DNA of 8,253 nucleotides from Betaproteobacteria bacterium (lineage in GTDB: Bacteria; Pseudomonadota; Gammaproteobacteria; Burkholderiales; Burkholderiaceae_E), in contig VGHV01000091.1 of assembly GCA_016868095.1 (NCBI GenBank), positions 1 to 8,253 of the forward strand, written 5' to 3'. Below are positions 1 to 6,998 of this stretch, in pieces (the stretch's first letter is position 1; every line of letters starts with the position of its first letter). The notes beneath the pieces are model-generated. The model had not been told where the DNA came from and did no database searches. It worked only from the letters and a program-made list of their open reading frames with translations. A program made the position numbers and the translations under genes.

Positions 1-1084
1 GGGAGAAGCGAGAGATAAGTTGCTTTTGCGGGTGATTGGAAGCCCAGATCCCTACGGTAAGCAAATCGACGGGATGGGCGGGGCAACATCGAGCACGAGT
101 AAGACAGTGATCCTCTCAAAAAGCGCACGCGCTGATCACGATGTTGACTATCTTTTTGGCCAAGTCTCGATTGATGCAGCCTTTGTCGATTGGAGCGGAA
201 ACTGCGGCAATCTTTCGGCTGCTGTCGGTCCCTTCGCCGTCAGCAATGGTTTGGTCGACCCTGCACGCGTTCCTCACGGCGGTATCGCAGTCATTCGGAT
301 TTGGCAGGCCAATATTGGCAAGACCATTGTGTCGCATGTCCCAATCACCGGCGGACAGGTTCAGGAAACAGGCGACTTTGAGCTCGATGGCGTCACTTTT
401 CCCGCAGCCGAGGTTCAACTAGAGTTCATGGATCCAGCGGCTGAAGAAGAAGGTTCGGCCGGCGCCATGTTTCCGACGGGGCAACTTGTCGATGAACTTA
501 AGGTGCCTGGCCTGGGTAGCCTCAAAGCCACGATGATAAACGCTGGCATTCCAACGATCTTTATCAATGCTGAATCGATTGGCATGAGCGGCACTGAATT
601 ACAAGAAGTCATCAATAGCAACCCCAGCACGCTTGCGATGTTTGAAAGCATCCGCGCTCACGGCGCGCTTCGCATGGGCCTGATTAAGGATGTGAGCGAG
701 GCGGCCAAACGACAACACACCCCCAAAGTCGCATTTGTCGCAGCGCCAAAATCTTATGTCGCCTCAAGCGGCAAGCCCGTCAATGCCGCAGACATTGACC
801 TACTCGTTCGTGCCTTGTCCATGGGCAAATTGCATCACGCGATGATGGGAACCGCAGCGGTTGCCATCGGCACAGCCGCCGCCATTCCTGGCACCTTGGT
901 CAATCTCGCTGCAGGTGGCGGCATGCGCCAGGCGGTTCGATTCGGTCACCCCTCGGGCAGCTTACGCGTGGGGGCAGAAGCGACCCAGATCGGCAACGAC
1001 TGGGTCGTGAAAAAGGCGATCATGAGCCGCAGCGCCCGCGTGCTGATGGAGGGTGTTGTACGCATTCCGGGGGATTCGTTTTAA
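1..1084 (+). CDS. prpF: 2-methylaconitate cis-trans isomerase PrpF, 5' end cut by the window
   Basis: PrpF converts between methylaconitate isomers so that AcnD-type methylcitrate dehydratase and aconitase can complete the 2-methylcitrate cycle of propionate oxidation in the cytoplasm. The frame is open from position 2, and the residues before the first possible start (a TTG at 20) continue family-like sequence (ARDKLLLRVIGSPDPYGKQ). The true start is therefore upstream and roughly 40 N-terminal residues are missing; the TTG should not be annotated as a start. Seen here: the GGATSSTSK stretch near position 80-103 and DWSGNCGN near 188-210. The Lys (codon 101-103) and Cys (codon 203-205) are 34 residues apart, matching the K73/C107 catalytic pair described for Shewanella PrpF. 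The C-terminal half, with HPSGSLRVGAE, is complete and ends in TAA. prpF usually follows acnD, which would lie just left of the window. No damage is visible. Confidence 0.95.
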   Translation, partial: GEARDKLLLRVIGSPDPYGKQIDGMGGATSSTSKTVILSKSARADHDVDYLFGQVSIDAAFVDWSGNCGNLSAAVGPFAVSNGLVDPARVPHGGIAVIRIWQANIGKTIVSHVPITGGQVQETGDFELDGVTFPAAEVQLEFMDPAAEEEGSAGAMFPTGQLVDELKVPGLGSLKATMINAGIPTIFINAESIGMSGTELQEVINSNPSTLAMFESIRAHGALRMGLIKDVSEAAKRQHTPKVAFVAAPKSYVASSGKPVNAADIDLLVRALSMGKLHHAMMGTAAVAIGTAAAIPGTLVNLAAGGGMRQAVRFGHPSGSLRVGAEATQIGNDWVVKKAIMSRSARVLMEGVVRIPGDSF

Positions 1085-1141
1085 CGCAAATTTCTGCATG
1101 CGAGAGCCCCTTTGCCCCAACTGGCTGAGTGAGGATAATCG

Positions 1142-4100
1142 ATGGATGATTCAATCTTTGACGGCCTCGATCAGATTACCGTGCTCAAGGGTGTTTTGCT
1201 CGCCGAGCAGGGGCGTGTGTTGGATGAGGTCACTCAGACCCCTCTTAATGCAAACACTTCGATCTTCGTAGGTTCGGTGCAGGGCACCCGAAAGAGTCCG
1301 TACAACACATCGGTAAAGGTCGAAAGCCGGAAGAGCCGCTCTCCGCTTTTCACAGGCGTTTGCAGTTGCCCGATGTCCTTTAACTGCAAGCATGTCGCCG
1401 CACTTGCTTTTCAATTATTAAGTAGCGGCAAACTCGATGCATTCATCCTAACTGGGCAAAGTACGTACGAACAAGACTCAGAAGCGCTCGCAAAGCGCCC
1501 CGCTAGCAAGTCTGCGAGTGAGCAAATGCCGCTTCAACTTGCTGACTGGCTTCGTCGCTGGACGGAAATGAGTTTCACCCTATCTGGGAAATCAAACCGT
1601 GACAGGCAAAGCGATGCCGATCAAAACTCAACCGTTCATGCGTCAATCAGGGCAGAAGCGTCGAAGCCCGCAGCCAATGCCCTAATTTACCTTTTGGGGA
1701 CTTTCCATACGCGCCTCATTGTGAAACTGGGCTTGGTGGGTGTCCGAAAGACAGGCCTTAGCGAGCTTTACCGCTCGCTCTCGCGCAGTCCTAGCGACAT
1801 CATGCGCAGCCGTCCTGCCTATCTCGATCCACTAAAAGATGTCCCGATCTTGCAACTGCTGCATGGTTTCAATCTGGGCATTGTCAGCACATTTGACGAA
1901 GACAAGCTTGAAGGCCCCTTATTGCCCATGCTGTTTGACAGGCTAAATGCCAGCGGCCGCACGGGAATCATCGACCCCAAAAATCCAAGAGCTTGGATAC
2001 CACTACCGCTGCAAATATCGAGCGATCCTTTGCCCTTTCAATTGCGCTGGGAACCACGCGACGACAAGTCAAGATATCGAGATATCGATGAAACGATCCA
2101 ATCGAGAGAATCAAACTATCGGCTGACACTGGGTTGTACCGCGACACCTGCTTCATTGGTTCTATTGCCAGAACCCTATGCTTTTGAGGAGCAAACACTC
2201 ACCCTACATCCGCTCCACAGCCTTCCACCCCGATCGGTGTTGGACTTGATGCTTAGAATGGCAGACACGCCAAGAGCGCACATTGATCATATCCAGAACG
2301 CTATCGCTGGCATGCTTCCCATCGCCCAGGACTCGGTACCTGATCAGCCCTTGACGTTACAAATCCTGAACGAAAGTCCTAAATTCCGCGTACGCATCAC
2401 GCGATTGTCGTCGGTTGACCTTCCAAAGGAATGGCCGGTCTCACTTCCATCAGCCAAAGCATGGGGTAATCCTCGCGTGGTTGCGCTTGAGATGCAATAC
2501 GGAACCAGCGAGTGGCGATGCGTACCCTCGGGTTCAAGACGACCAGCGTTCATTGACGTGGTTGACGTCGATGAGCAAGTCAAATGGCGCCACACTAGGC
2601 AGTTTCATATCGAATTCGACATACTCGAAGACTATGGCGCATCGTTGCGCAGTGCCTCGAACCTTTATGAATCGGCCGAGGAGCGCTTCGGTGTCGAGCC
2701 ACTGGCGTACACCACAGAACGCCAAGTAGCTTCCCCATACGTCTACACAGAACCGCAAAGTGTGCTGTCGGCTACAAAGCTTAGCTTTTGGCCGGAACTC
2801 CTCAACCATGCGAGCAACTTTGCTCAACGACGAGACGTTGAGTTCATGATCGACCCGGACGCGAATTTCCGGACAAGTCACGCTGATACGATGCAGCTGC
2901 ATGTCAGCCATGGTGAATCGGGATGGTTTGACGTTGGCTACACGCTCGTTTTTAGTGGGCAATCCATAGCCTTAGCACTCCTGTTACATAGACTGGTCGC
3001 TGATAATCCGGATGTGCTGCGACCCGACACGGCTCAGTCACCAACTGAAGATTTCTATGTCTACATCGCGCTAGAGGACCCGGAAGGAAGTGATCACTTC
3101 CTTGCTGTCCCTGCAAGCTTGCTTAAACCAGCAATTAGTACCTTGCATGCCTTTGCGCGTCGTGCCGACGGTTCAGTCCGGGTGCCCCGTTTTGAGTTGG
3201 GACGTCTTATGGCGCAGGCGCAGGACATGGCGTTGATCGCGCCAGATGATCTTCGTCCGCTACTAAGCAACCTCGATGCAGCGTTGGCCCAACGAGAAGC
3301 TCGGCTTGACCCAGCGCTTAAGGCAACGTTGCGCCCTTACCAGCGAGAGAGCGTTGCTTGGTTACAATTACTAGACAGGCTCGATCTGAACGGACTGCTG
3401 GCTGATGATATGGGTCTGGGAAAAACCGTTCAGACTTTGGCCACACTTAGCGCTGACGCTTTGCTCAATCCCGGCTGTAGTCTGGTTGTTGCGCCCAATT
3501 CGCTTGTACACAACTGGGTTGCCGAAACAAATCGTTTTTTGCCTCATTGGAACGTTCTAAGTGTTGAGGCTGGCCAGGTTTTTCCCGATGATCAACACTT
3601 GGAATCCATTGATCTGCTCGTTTTACCCTTGAGCATGGTCAACAGGCATTTGACACGACTCTCCGCGGTGCAATGGCAATGGCTGGTTGTTGACGAAAGT
3701 CAGCGTATTAAAAACGCAGGCACTCGTCTGGCCCAGGATCTCAAGCGACTAAGCTCGCGCCGAAAGTTAGCCTTGTCGGGTACGCCTCTGGAAAATCATC
3801 TGGGCGAACTGTGGTCACAAATGGACTTTTTAATGCCAGGACTACTCGGTAATCTTGCTCATTTCGAAAAATACTGGAGAAAACCCATTGAAAAGGAACG
3901 ACTAAGCGAGCGATCGGATGCGCTCGCCAGACGTCTTCGTCCTTTTATGAAGCGGCGCACAAAGGAAGCGGTCGCAGGCGAATTACCACCCAAGACGGAG
4001 CAAACACTGCGAATCCCAATGAACGCCGAGCAGTCACAAATTTATGAAACTGTGCGTGCACTGATGGACAAGAAGCTTCGGCAATCGCTATCGGAAGTTG

Positions 4101-4702
4101 GGTTCGCGAAAAGCCAAATTCTTTTCCTTGAAGCTTTATTGCGCCTGCGTCAGGTATGTTGTGATCCTCGGCTAGCTGGTCATACCAAAGCACCATCAGC
4201 AAAGTTGGAAGTACTCATCGAGATGTTACAAACGCTGATCGATGAGGGTCGACGGGTTTTGGTTTTTTCTCAATTCACAGAAATGCTATCGCTGATTTCT
4301 CAGTCGCTAGAAAGCTTGCAAATCCGCCATCTACTTTTAACTGGCAAAACTAATAACAGAGCGGATATTGTCGAGGCATTTAACCGAGGCGAGGCACCGG
4401 TATTCCTGATATCGCTCAAAGCAGGTGGTGTTGGATTAAACCTCACAACCGCCGATACAGTCATCATGTATGAACCTTGGTGGAATCCCGCCGCTGAGCA
4501 GCAAGCGATCGACCGGGCCCACCGTATTGGCCAGACCCAGCCAGTGACTGTGTTTCGGCTGATTGCTGAGCATAGCGTGGAAGAGAAGATTCTGGCCTTG
4601 CAAGACCGAAAGAAGGACCTAGCGGCGCAAATGCTAGCAGGCGATAAGCTTGAAGCTTCTTTGACGGAGGAAGACTTCACAGCACTTTTGAGCCTGAAAT
4701 AA
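1142..4702 (+). CDS. SWIM zinc-finger SNF2-family helicase-like ATPase
   Basis: A 1186-residue cytoplasmic superfamily 2 ATPase of the SNF2/Swi2 type, expected to translocate on double-stranded DNA and remodel or strip bound proteins; its specific target is unknown. A SWIM zinc finger sits at the N-terminus: C74, C76, C82, H84 (CxC-x5-CxH). Residues about 90-725 are a divergent region with no motif I can name. The ATPase core begins at LRPYQRES (730-737, Q motif). It continues with Walker A DDMGLGKT (755-762), motif II DESQ (851-854, where DEAH is the classic form), motif III LSGTPLEN (878-885), RVLVFSQF (about 1038-1045), motif V SLKAGGVGLNLT (1091-1102) and motif VI QAIDRAHRIGQ (1121-1131). 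All catalytic motifs are present, so it is probably active. The start is supported by GAGG at 1131-1134, seven bases before ATG. It lies 57 bases after prpF with no obvious terminator, so read-through is possible. Confidence 0.95.
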   Translation: MDDSIFDGLDQITVLKGVLLAEQGRVLDEVTQTPLNANTSIFVGSVQGTRKSPYNTSVKVESRKSRSPLFTGVCSCPMSFNCKHVAALAFQLLSSGKLDAFILTGQSTYEQDSEALAKRPASKSASEQMPLQLADWLRRWTEMSFTLSGKSNRDRQSDADQNSTVHASIRAEASKPAANALIYLLGTFHTRLIVKLGLVGVRKTGLSELYRSLSRSPSDIMRSRPAYLDPLKDVPILQLLHGFNLGIVSTFDEDKLEGPLLPMLFDRLNASGRTGIIDPKNPRAWIPLPLQISSDPLPFQLRWEPRDDKSRYRDIDETIQSRESNYRLTLGCTATPASLVLLPEPYAFEEQTLTLHPLHSLPPRSVLDLMLRMADTPRAHIDHIQNAIAGMLPIAQDSVPDQPLTLQILNESPKFRVRITRLSSVDLPKEWPVSLPSAKAWGNPRVVALEMQYGTSEWRCVPSGSRRPAFIDVVDVDEQVKWRHTRQFHIEFDILEDYGASLRSASNLYESAEERFGVEPLAYTTERQVASPYVYTEPQSVLSATKLSFWPELLNHASNFAQRRDVEFMIDPDANFRTSHADTMQLHVSHGESGWFDVGYTLVFSGQSIALALLLHRLVADNPDVLRPDTAQSPTEDFYVYIALEDPEGSDHFLAVPASLLKPAISTLHAFARRADGSVRVPRFELGRLMAQAQDMALIAPDDLRPLLSNLDAALAQREARLDPALKATLRPYQRESVAWLQLLDRLDLNGLLADDMGLGKTVQTLATLSADALLNPGCSLVVAPNSLVHNWVAETNRFLPHWNVLSVEAGQVFPDDQHLESIDLLVLPLSMVNRHLTRLSAVQWQWLVVDESQRIKNAGTRLAQDLKRLSSRRKLALSGTPLENHLGELWSQMDFLMPGLLGNLAHFEKYWRKPIEKERLSERSDALARRLRPFMKRRTKEAVAGELPPKTEQTLRIPMNAEQSQIYETVRALMDKKLRQSLSEVGFAKSQILFLEALLRLRQVCCDPRLAGHTKAPSAKLEVLIEMLQTLIDEGRRVLVFSQFTEMLSLISQSLESLQIRHLLLTGKTNNRADIVEAFNRGEAPVFLISLKAGGVGLNLTTADTVIMYEPWWNPAAEQQAIDRAHRIGQTQPVTVFRLIAEHSVEEKILALQDRKKDLAAQMLAGDKLEASLTEEDFTALLSLK

Positions 4703-4772
4703 TCCAGATTGCCAAAGGATCGGCTAATGTTTACGACGTCCTTGATTTTCCCGATGTCAAAGCAGTCTGGAT
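4702..4772. terminator. Long imperfect inverted repeat at a convergent gene junction, possible bidirectional terminator
   Basis: The 11-base arm at 4702-4712 (ATCCAGATTGC) matches the reverse complement of 4762-4772 at 10 of 11 positions, and the mismatch would be a G-U pair in RNA. A second nested pair, ATCGG at 4719-4723 and CCGAT at 4751-4755, would stack inside it. The structure spans the 28-base gap between the converging SNF2 and TetR genes and reaches into the TetR 3' coding end. No T-run follows either arm, so a classic intrinsic terminator is not shown. The role is an inference from position. Confidence 0.3.
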
Positions 4773-5345
4773 CATTAGCATCATGAAGTCCTTGGATTGC
4801 GCCTGAACACCTTTTGAAAGCACAAGGTGCTGCATGACATTAGCATGCTCGATTGTTGCCAACCCGTGCAAGGCAGACCAGATGAACATGGCTTCGAGTT
4901 CTGACTGCCTTTTTGCGCCCTTCTTTCTCCCATGTCGTTTTAGAAGCTGGTGTCTCAGCACATCAAAGGCATAAACAGCATGTTTAACGAGCTCGGGGTG
5001 AGCAGCAGGCTCGGGCCAAGGTGTTCCAAACATCAGCCGGTACTCCAAAGGCATACGTGCAGCATAAGCCAGGTAGGCCTCACCCATCCCCCGGAGCTCA
5101 TCTTCTGAATGCGCTTTGCCATTTTGATCTAAAAACTTTGCAAAATCTTCAAAACACCTTCGCATAATTTCAGCTAACAAGTGGTCACGGCTTGGAAAGT
5201 GCCTGTAAGGCGCTTGATGCGAGATAGCGAGCCGTCTAGCCACGTCCCGCATGCTGAGACCTTCGACGCCACGCTCAGCAATCACGTCCCTCGCTGCCTG
5301 AATACAGGCCTCCTTTAAGTCCATATCGTTAATGGTTTTGGCCAT
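4731..5345 (-). CDS. TetR/AcrR-family transcriptional regulator with WHG-type C-terminal domain
   Basis: A 204-residue ligand-responsive DNA-binding repressor, the usual size for TetR proteins. The N-terminal helix-turn-helix is clear at about residues 28-52, from GLSMRDVARRLAISHQAPYR into HFPSRDHLLAEI. The C-terminal half carries the WSALHGLA signature (W156, H160, G161) of the WHG ligand-binding class, preceded by MFGTPWPEP at about 105-113. The ligand cannot be predicted. The start is supported by GAGGAG a few bases upstream on the minus strand. The gene diverges from the membrane protein at 5467, and the gap holds repeated GTTGAC half-sites, so it probably regulates itself and that neighbour. 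It converges on the SNF2 gene with only 28 bases between stops. The reading frame is intact. Confidence 0.92.
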   Translation of the reverse strand: MAKTINDMDLKEACIQAARDVIAERGVEGLSMRDVARRLAISHQAPYRHFPSRDHLLAEIMRRCFEDFAKFLDQNGKAHSEDELRGMGEAYLAYAARMPLEYRLMFGTPWPEPAAHPELVKHAVYAFDVLRHQLLKRHGRKKGAKRQSELEAMFIWSALHGLATIEHANVMQHLVLSKGVQAQSKDFMMLMIQTALTSGKSRTS

Positions 5346-5378
5346 ATCTCCTCAAGTGTCAAAGCGGGCGCAAGCGTA

Positions 5379-5407
5379 CTGACTTGTTGACAACGGCTAC
5401 ATATTAA
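5379..5407 (+). promoter_or_regulatory. Candidate promoter for the membrane-protein gene
   Basis: CTGACT at 5379-5384 and TATTAA at 5402-5407 are separated by 17 bases, each matching the sigma-70 consensus at 4 of 6 positions. Transcription would start near 5414, directly before the inverted repeat at 5417-5431, so a bound TetR protein could block it. A better -35 match, TTGACA at 5387-5392, has no good -10 at normal spacing. This was read by eye only. Confidence 0.3.
5386..5394. promoter_or_regulatory. Secondary GTTG-A-CAAC inverted repeat, possible second TetR site
   Basis: A nine-base perfect inverted repeat with four-base arms sharing the GTTGAC half-site of the main operator candidate. 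Its first base is 31 bases from the first base of the repeat at 5417, close to three helical turns, which would place two bound dimers on the same DNA face. It would overlap the predicted transcription start of the TetR gene. Short sites like this occur by chance, so support comes mainly from the shared half-site and the spacing. Confidence 0.35.
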
Positions 5408-5430
5408 GCAAGTATAGTTGACACCGTCAA
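5401..5430 (-). promoter_or_regulatory. Candidate promoter for the TetR regulator gene
   Basis: On the minus strand TTGACG (complement of 5425-5430) is followed after 18 bases by TAATAT (complement of 5401-5406). They match the consensus at 5 of 6 and 4 of 6 positions. The -35 element lies inside the inverted repeat at 5417-5431, which fits autorepression. The predicted leader is about 50 bases long. Confidence 0.38.
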
Positions 5431-5431
5431 C
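5417..5431. promoter_or_regulatory. Probable TetR operator, perfect inverted repeat GTTGAC-ACC-GTCAAC
   Basis: Two six-base arms flank a three-base spacer, forming a 15-base perfect inverted repeat between the divergent TetR and membrane-protein genes. TetR-family dimers typically bind inverted repeats of this size in such gaps. The site overlaps the candidate -35 of the regulator and sits just after the candidate start of the forward gene, so one binding event could repress both. The assignment rests on symmetry and position. Confidence 0.55.
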
Positions 5432-5457
5432 AAATGTGGCGATCAATGACAACAAAT

Positions 5458-5466
5458 GAGGGCTTC
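5458..5466 (+). promoter_or_regulatory. Ribosome binding site fixing the membrane-protein start at 5467
   Basis: GAGGG at 5458-5462 precedes ATG 5467 by four bases. The earlier in-frame ATGs at 5434 and 5446 lack a comparable site. ATG 5434 also begins only three bases after the operator candidate, so it may lie close to or before the transcript start. Confidence 0.5.
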
Positions 5467-6260
5467 ATGCAAGTCAATCACGTAATAGATCAATGGTTGG
5501 GCTGGGACAAATGGGACGGCCACAGGCTGTCATGGGTGTCAAAGTGCTTGATCATTTATGGCTGCTTGATGTGGCTTGCTTGCGGGCTGACCTACCTGTT
5601 ATCGCTTGGCGATGCGCGTACGATTAGAGAGGTAGGGGTTTGGGTTAAACCCATGAAGTTCATGGCTGCCACGGCCCTATTTGCATGGTCGACCGTATGG
5701 CTTACTCACTTGGCACATGCGGCGATCACCCACGGTAAGGCTTACCTGGGTATCAGTATCTTGCTCGTGACTACATCCTTCTTCGAAGTGGCCTACATCA
5801 CCTACCAGGCAGCACATGGTTCTGCATCCCACTACAACATGAGCGACCGCTGGCACGCCATGCTGTTCGGTCTAATGGCGATTGCGGCGGTTGGGCTTAC
5901 AGCCTCGCAAGGATGGTTGGCCTGGGAAATCTGAAAAGGCGCGGCCCAGACCAACTCTCGGCCACCACTTGGGGCGTCATCATGGGCCTGCTACTGACCT
6001 TTGTATTGTCGACCGTCAGCGGATTCCTGCTCGGCGGTAAGCAGCCTCCGGCGGGGGAGGGTCTACCGATCGTGGGCTGGCATTTGTATAAGGATATTCG
6101 TCCATCGCATTTCCTTGGTGTACACGCTCAGCAATTTATACCTCTTGTAGGTATTGTTGCCGATCGATTCCTGGGGAGCTATGCAACACTGGCTCTTGCT
6201 GCGGGATCGAGCCTATATGTCGTTGCTTGGGGCCTTTTAACCCGCGCGAGCCTCAGTTAA
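5467..6260 (+). pseudogene. Seven-helix integral membrane protein, interrupted by a one-base frameshift
   Basis: A membrane protein of no family I can name. The first half (5467-5934, 155 residues) has helices at about 27-47, 66-85, 94-114 and 131-152, with the motifs GWDKWDGHR, WVKPMKF and SHYN. It stops at TGA 5932-5934, just after QGWLAWEI. The second half continues at once in another frame, from about KRRGPDQLS near 5934, and adds three helices plus RPSHFLGVHAQQ before TAA at 6258-6260. The frame change equals one missing base, so the intact protein would be about 264 residues. An internal ATG at 5913 could be read as a separate start, but its GG is directly adjacent with no ribosome-binding spacing, and no slippery heptamer in the correct phase is visible. 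Histidines near membrane segments (HLAH, SHF, VHAQQ) hint at cofactor or metal binding, which is speculative. It is probably controlled by the divergent TetR protein. Confidence 0.75.
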
Positions 6261-6277
6261 CCCGCGTGAGCCTTAGC
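6238..6277 (+). repeat. Two 20-base tandem repeats across the membrane-gene stop codon
   Basis: Units 6238-6257 and 6258-6277 both begin TAACCCGCG and match at 17 of 20 positions. All three differences are C/T. The second unit supplies the TAA stop of the membrane-protein frame. This looks like an old local duplication. Confidence 0.7.
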
Positions 6278-6433
6278 AACTGAAGGTTGGGCCAGCCCTT
6301 CCAGCTGTGCTGACAGGCGATCTCATTGGAGTCGCTCGATATGTACGAAATGCAATGATTTATGGATTTTAAGTTGCAAAATAACCATCACACTCAATGC
6401 CAAGCTATCCAACTTGCCAAACGACATCCACTG

Positions 6434-6447
6434 TGAAAGGACTTCCC
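6434..6447 (+). promoter_or_regulatory. Ribosome binding site fixing the peroxiredoxin-like start at 6448
   Basis: GAAAGG ending at 6440 lies seven bases before ATG 6448, after which a conserved-looking N-terminus begins. The upstream in-frame ATG at 6397 would add 17 residues without family character and lacks a good site. No convincing promoter was seen in the gap 6261-6433. Confidence 0.55.
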
Positions 6448-6996
6448 ATGAGCACCCTTGCTTTAACACCGCGCCATCCTGTACCCGCATTGAGCGTTCC
6501 TCTAGCCGGAGGAGGTCGCTATGTGTTGGGCGCTGCTCCGGCAGCCACTTCTGACCTGATTGTGTTCTACCGCGGCCTACACTGCCCTATCTGTGCCAAG
6601 TATTTGATAGAACTAGAACGTCTGATGCCCGAGTTTGAAAACCGCGGTGTCCAGGTTGTCGCCGTCAGCAGCGACCACGCTGAGCGCGGCAAGGCCATGG
6701 CTGACAAAATCAACGCCGAGCGCTTGCCTGTGGGCTACGGCCTCAGCCTGCAAAGCGCGCGCCAGTGGGGCCTATACATCAGCACGTCCCGAGGTCAAAC
6801 CTCGATTGGTATTGAGGAGCCAGCACTTTTCAGCGAACCAGGCGTGTTCATTGTTCGCCCTGACGGTACTCTCTATTACGGTTCAACACAGACCATGCCC
6901 TTTGCGCGCCCGCAATTCCAAGACCTTCTCGGGGCTATCGACTTTGCAGTATCGAAGAACTATCCAGCTCGTGGCGAGTACACCGGCGACGTTTGA
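6448..6996 (+). CDS. Peroxiredoxin-like (AhpC/TSA, thioredoxin-fold) protein
   Basis: A 182-residue soluble protein of the thioredoxin-fold peroxiredoxin-like group. The key motif is FYRGLHCPICAKYL, with C46 and C49 forming a CxxC pair. The usual PxxxTxxC of classical peroxiredoxins is absent, so it belongs to the PRX-like branch, and both peroxidase and disulfide-reductase roles remain open. VVAVSSDHAE at about 69-78 and GVFIVRPDGTLYY at about 131-143 are typical strands of the fold. There is no signal peptide, so it is cytoplasmic. ATG 6448 is chosen over 6397 because of the well-placed ribosome binding site. It lies 187 bases from the preceding gene, so it probably has its own promoter. 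The frame is intact, in contrast to both neighbours. Confidence 0.9.
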   Translation: MSTLALTPRHPVPALSVPLAGGGRYVLGAAPAATSDLIVFYRGLHCPICAKYLIELERLMPEFENRGVQVVAVSSDHAERGKAMADKINAERLPVGYGLSLQSARQWGLYISTSRGQTSIGIEEPALFSEPGVFIVRPDGTLYYGSTQTMPFARPQFQDLLGAIDFAVSKNYPARGEYTGDV

Positions 6997-6998
6997 GC

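Noticed and set aside
20..22. TTG as the start codon of prpF
   Set aside because: The frame is open upstream to the window edge and encodes family-like residues, so the gene starts outside the window.
2073..2088. Tandem GATATCGA duplication in the SNF2 gene
   Set aside because: Only eight bases twice, not a multiple of three, and the reading frame is undisturbed; it encodes ordinary sequence and is probably chance.
2534..2962. 142-codon minus-strand open frame inside the SNF2 gene
   Set aside because: It lies wholly antisense to a well-supported gene, with no recognisable domain or ribosome binding site.
4300..4680. 126-codon minus-strand open frame over the SNF2 helicase motifs
   Set aside because: It is the antisense shadow of motifs V and VI, with low-complexity Ser/Ala composition.
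5434..5466. Earlier ATGs at 5434 and 5446 for the membrane protein
   Set aside because: They lack a ribosome binding site, and 5434 lies right next to the operator candidate; GAGGG before 5467 is better placed.
5925..5945. Programmed -1 frameshifting in the membrane gene
   Set aside because: The nearby GGGAAA run is not in the X-XXY-YYZ phase relative to the upstream frame, and no stimulatory hairpin is evident.
5913..6260. A separate 115-residue membrane protein starting at ATG 5913
   Set aside because: The GG before this ATG is directly adjacent with no spacing, and the first residues are simply the other frame of the upstream protein. A frameshifted single gene explains it better.
6278..6300. 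GGGCCAGCCC as a terminator after the membrane gene
   Set aside because: The stem is only three to four pairs with a very small loop, and no T-run follows.
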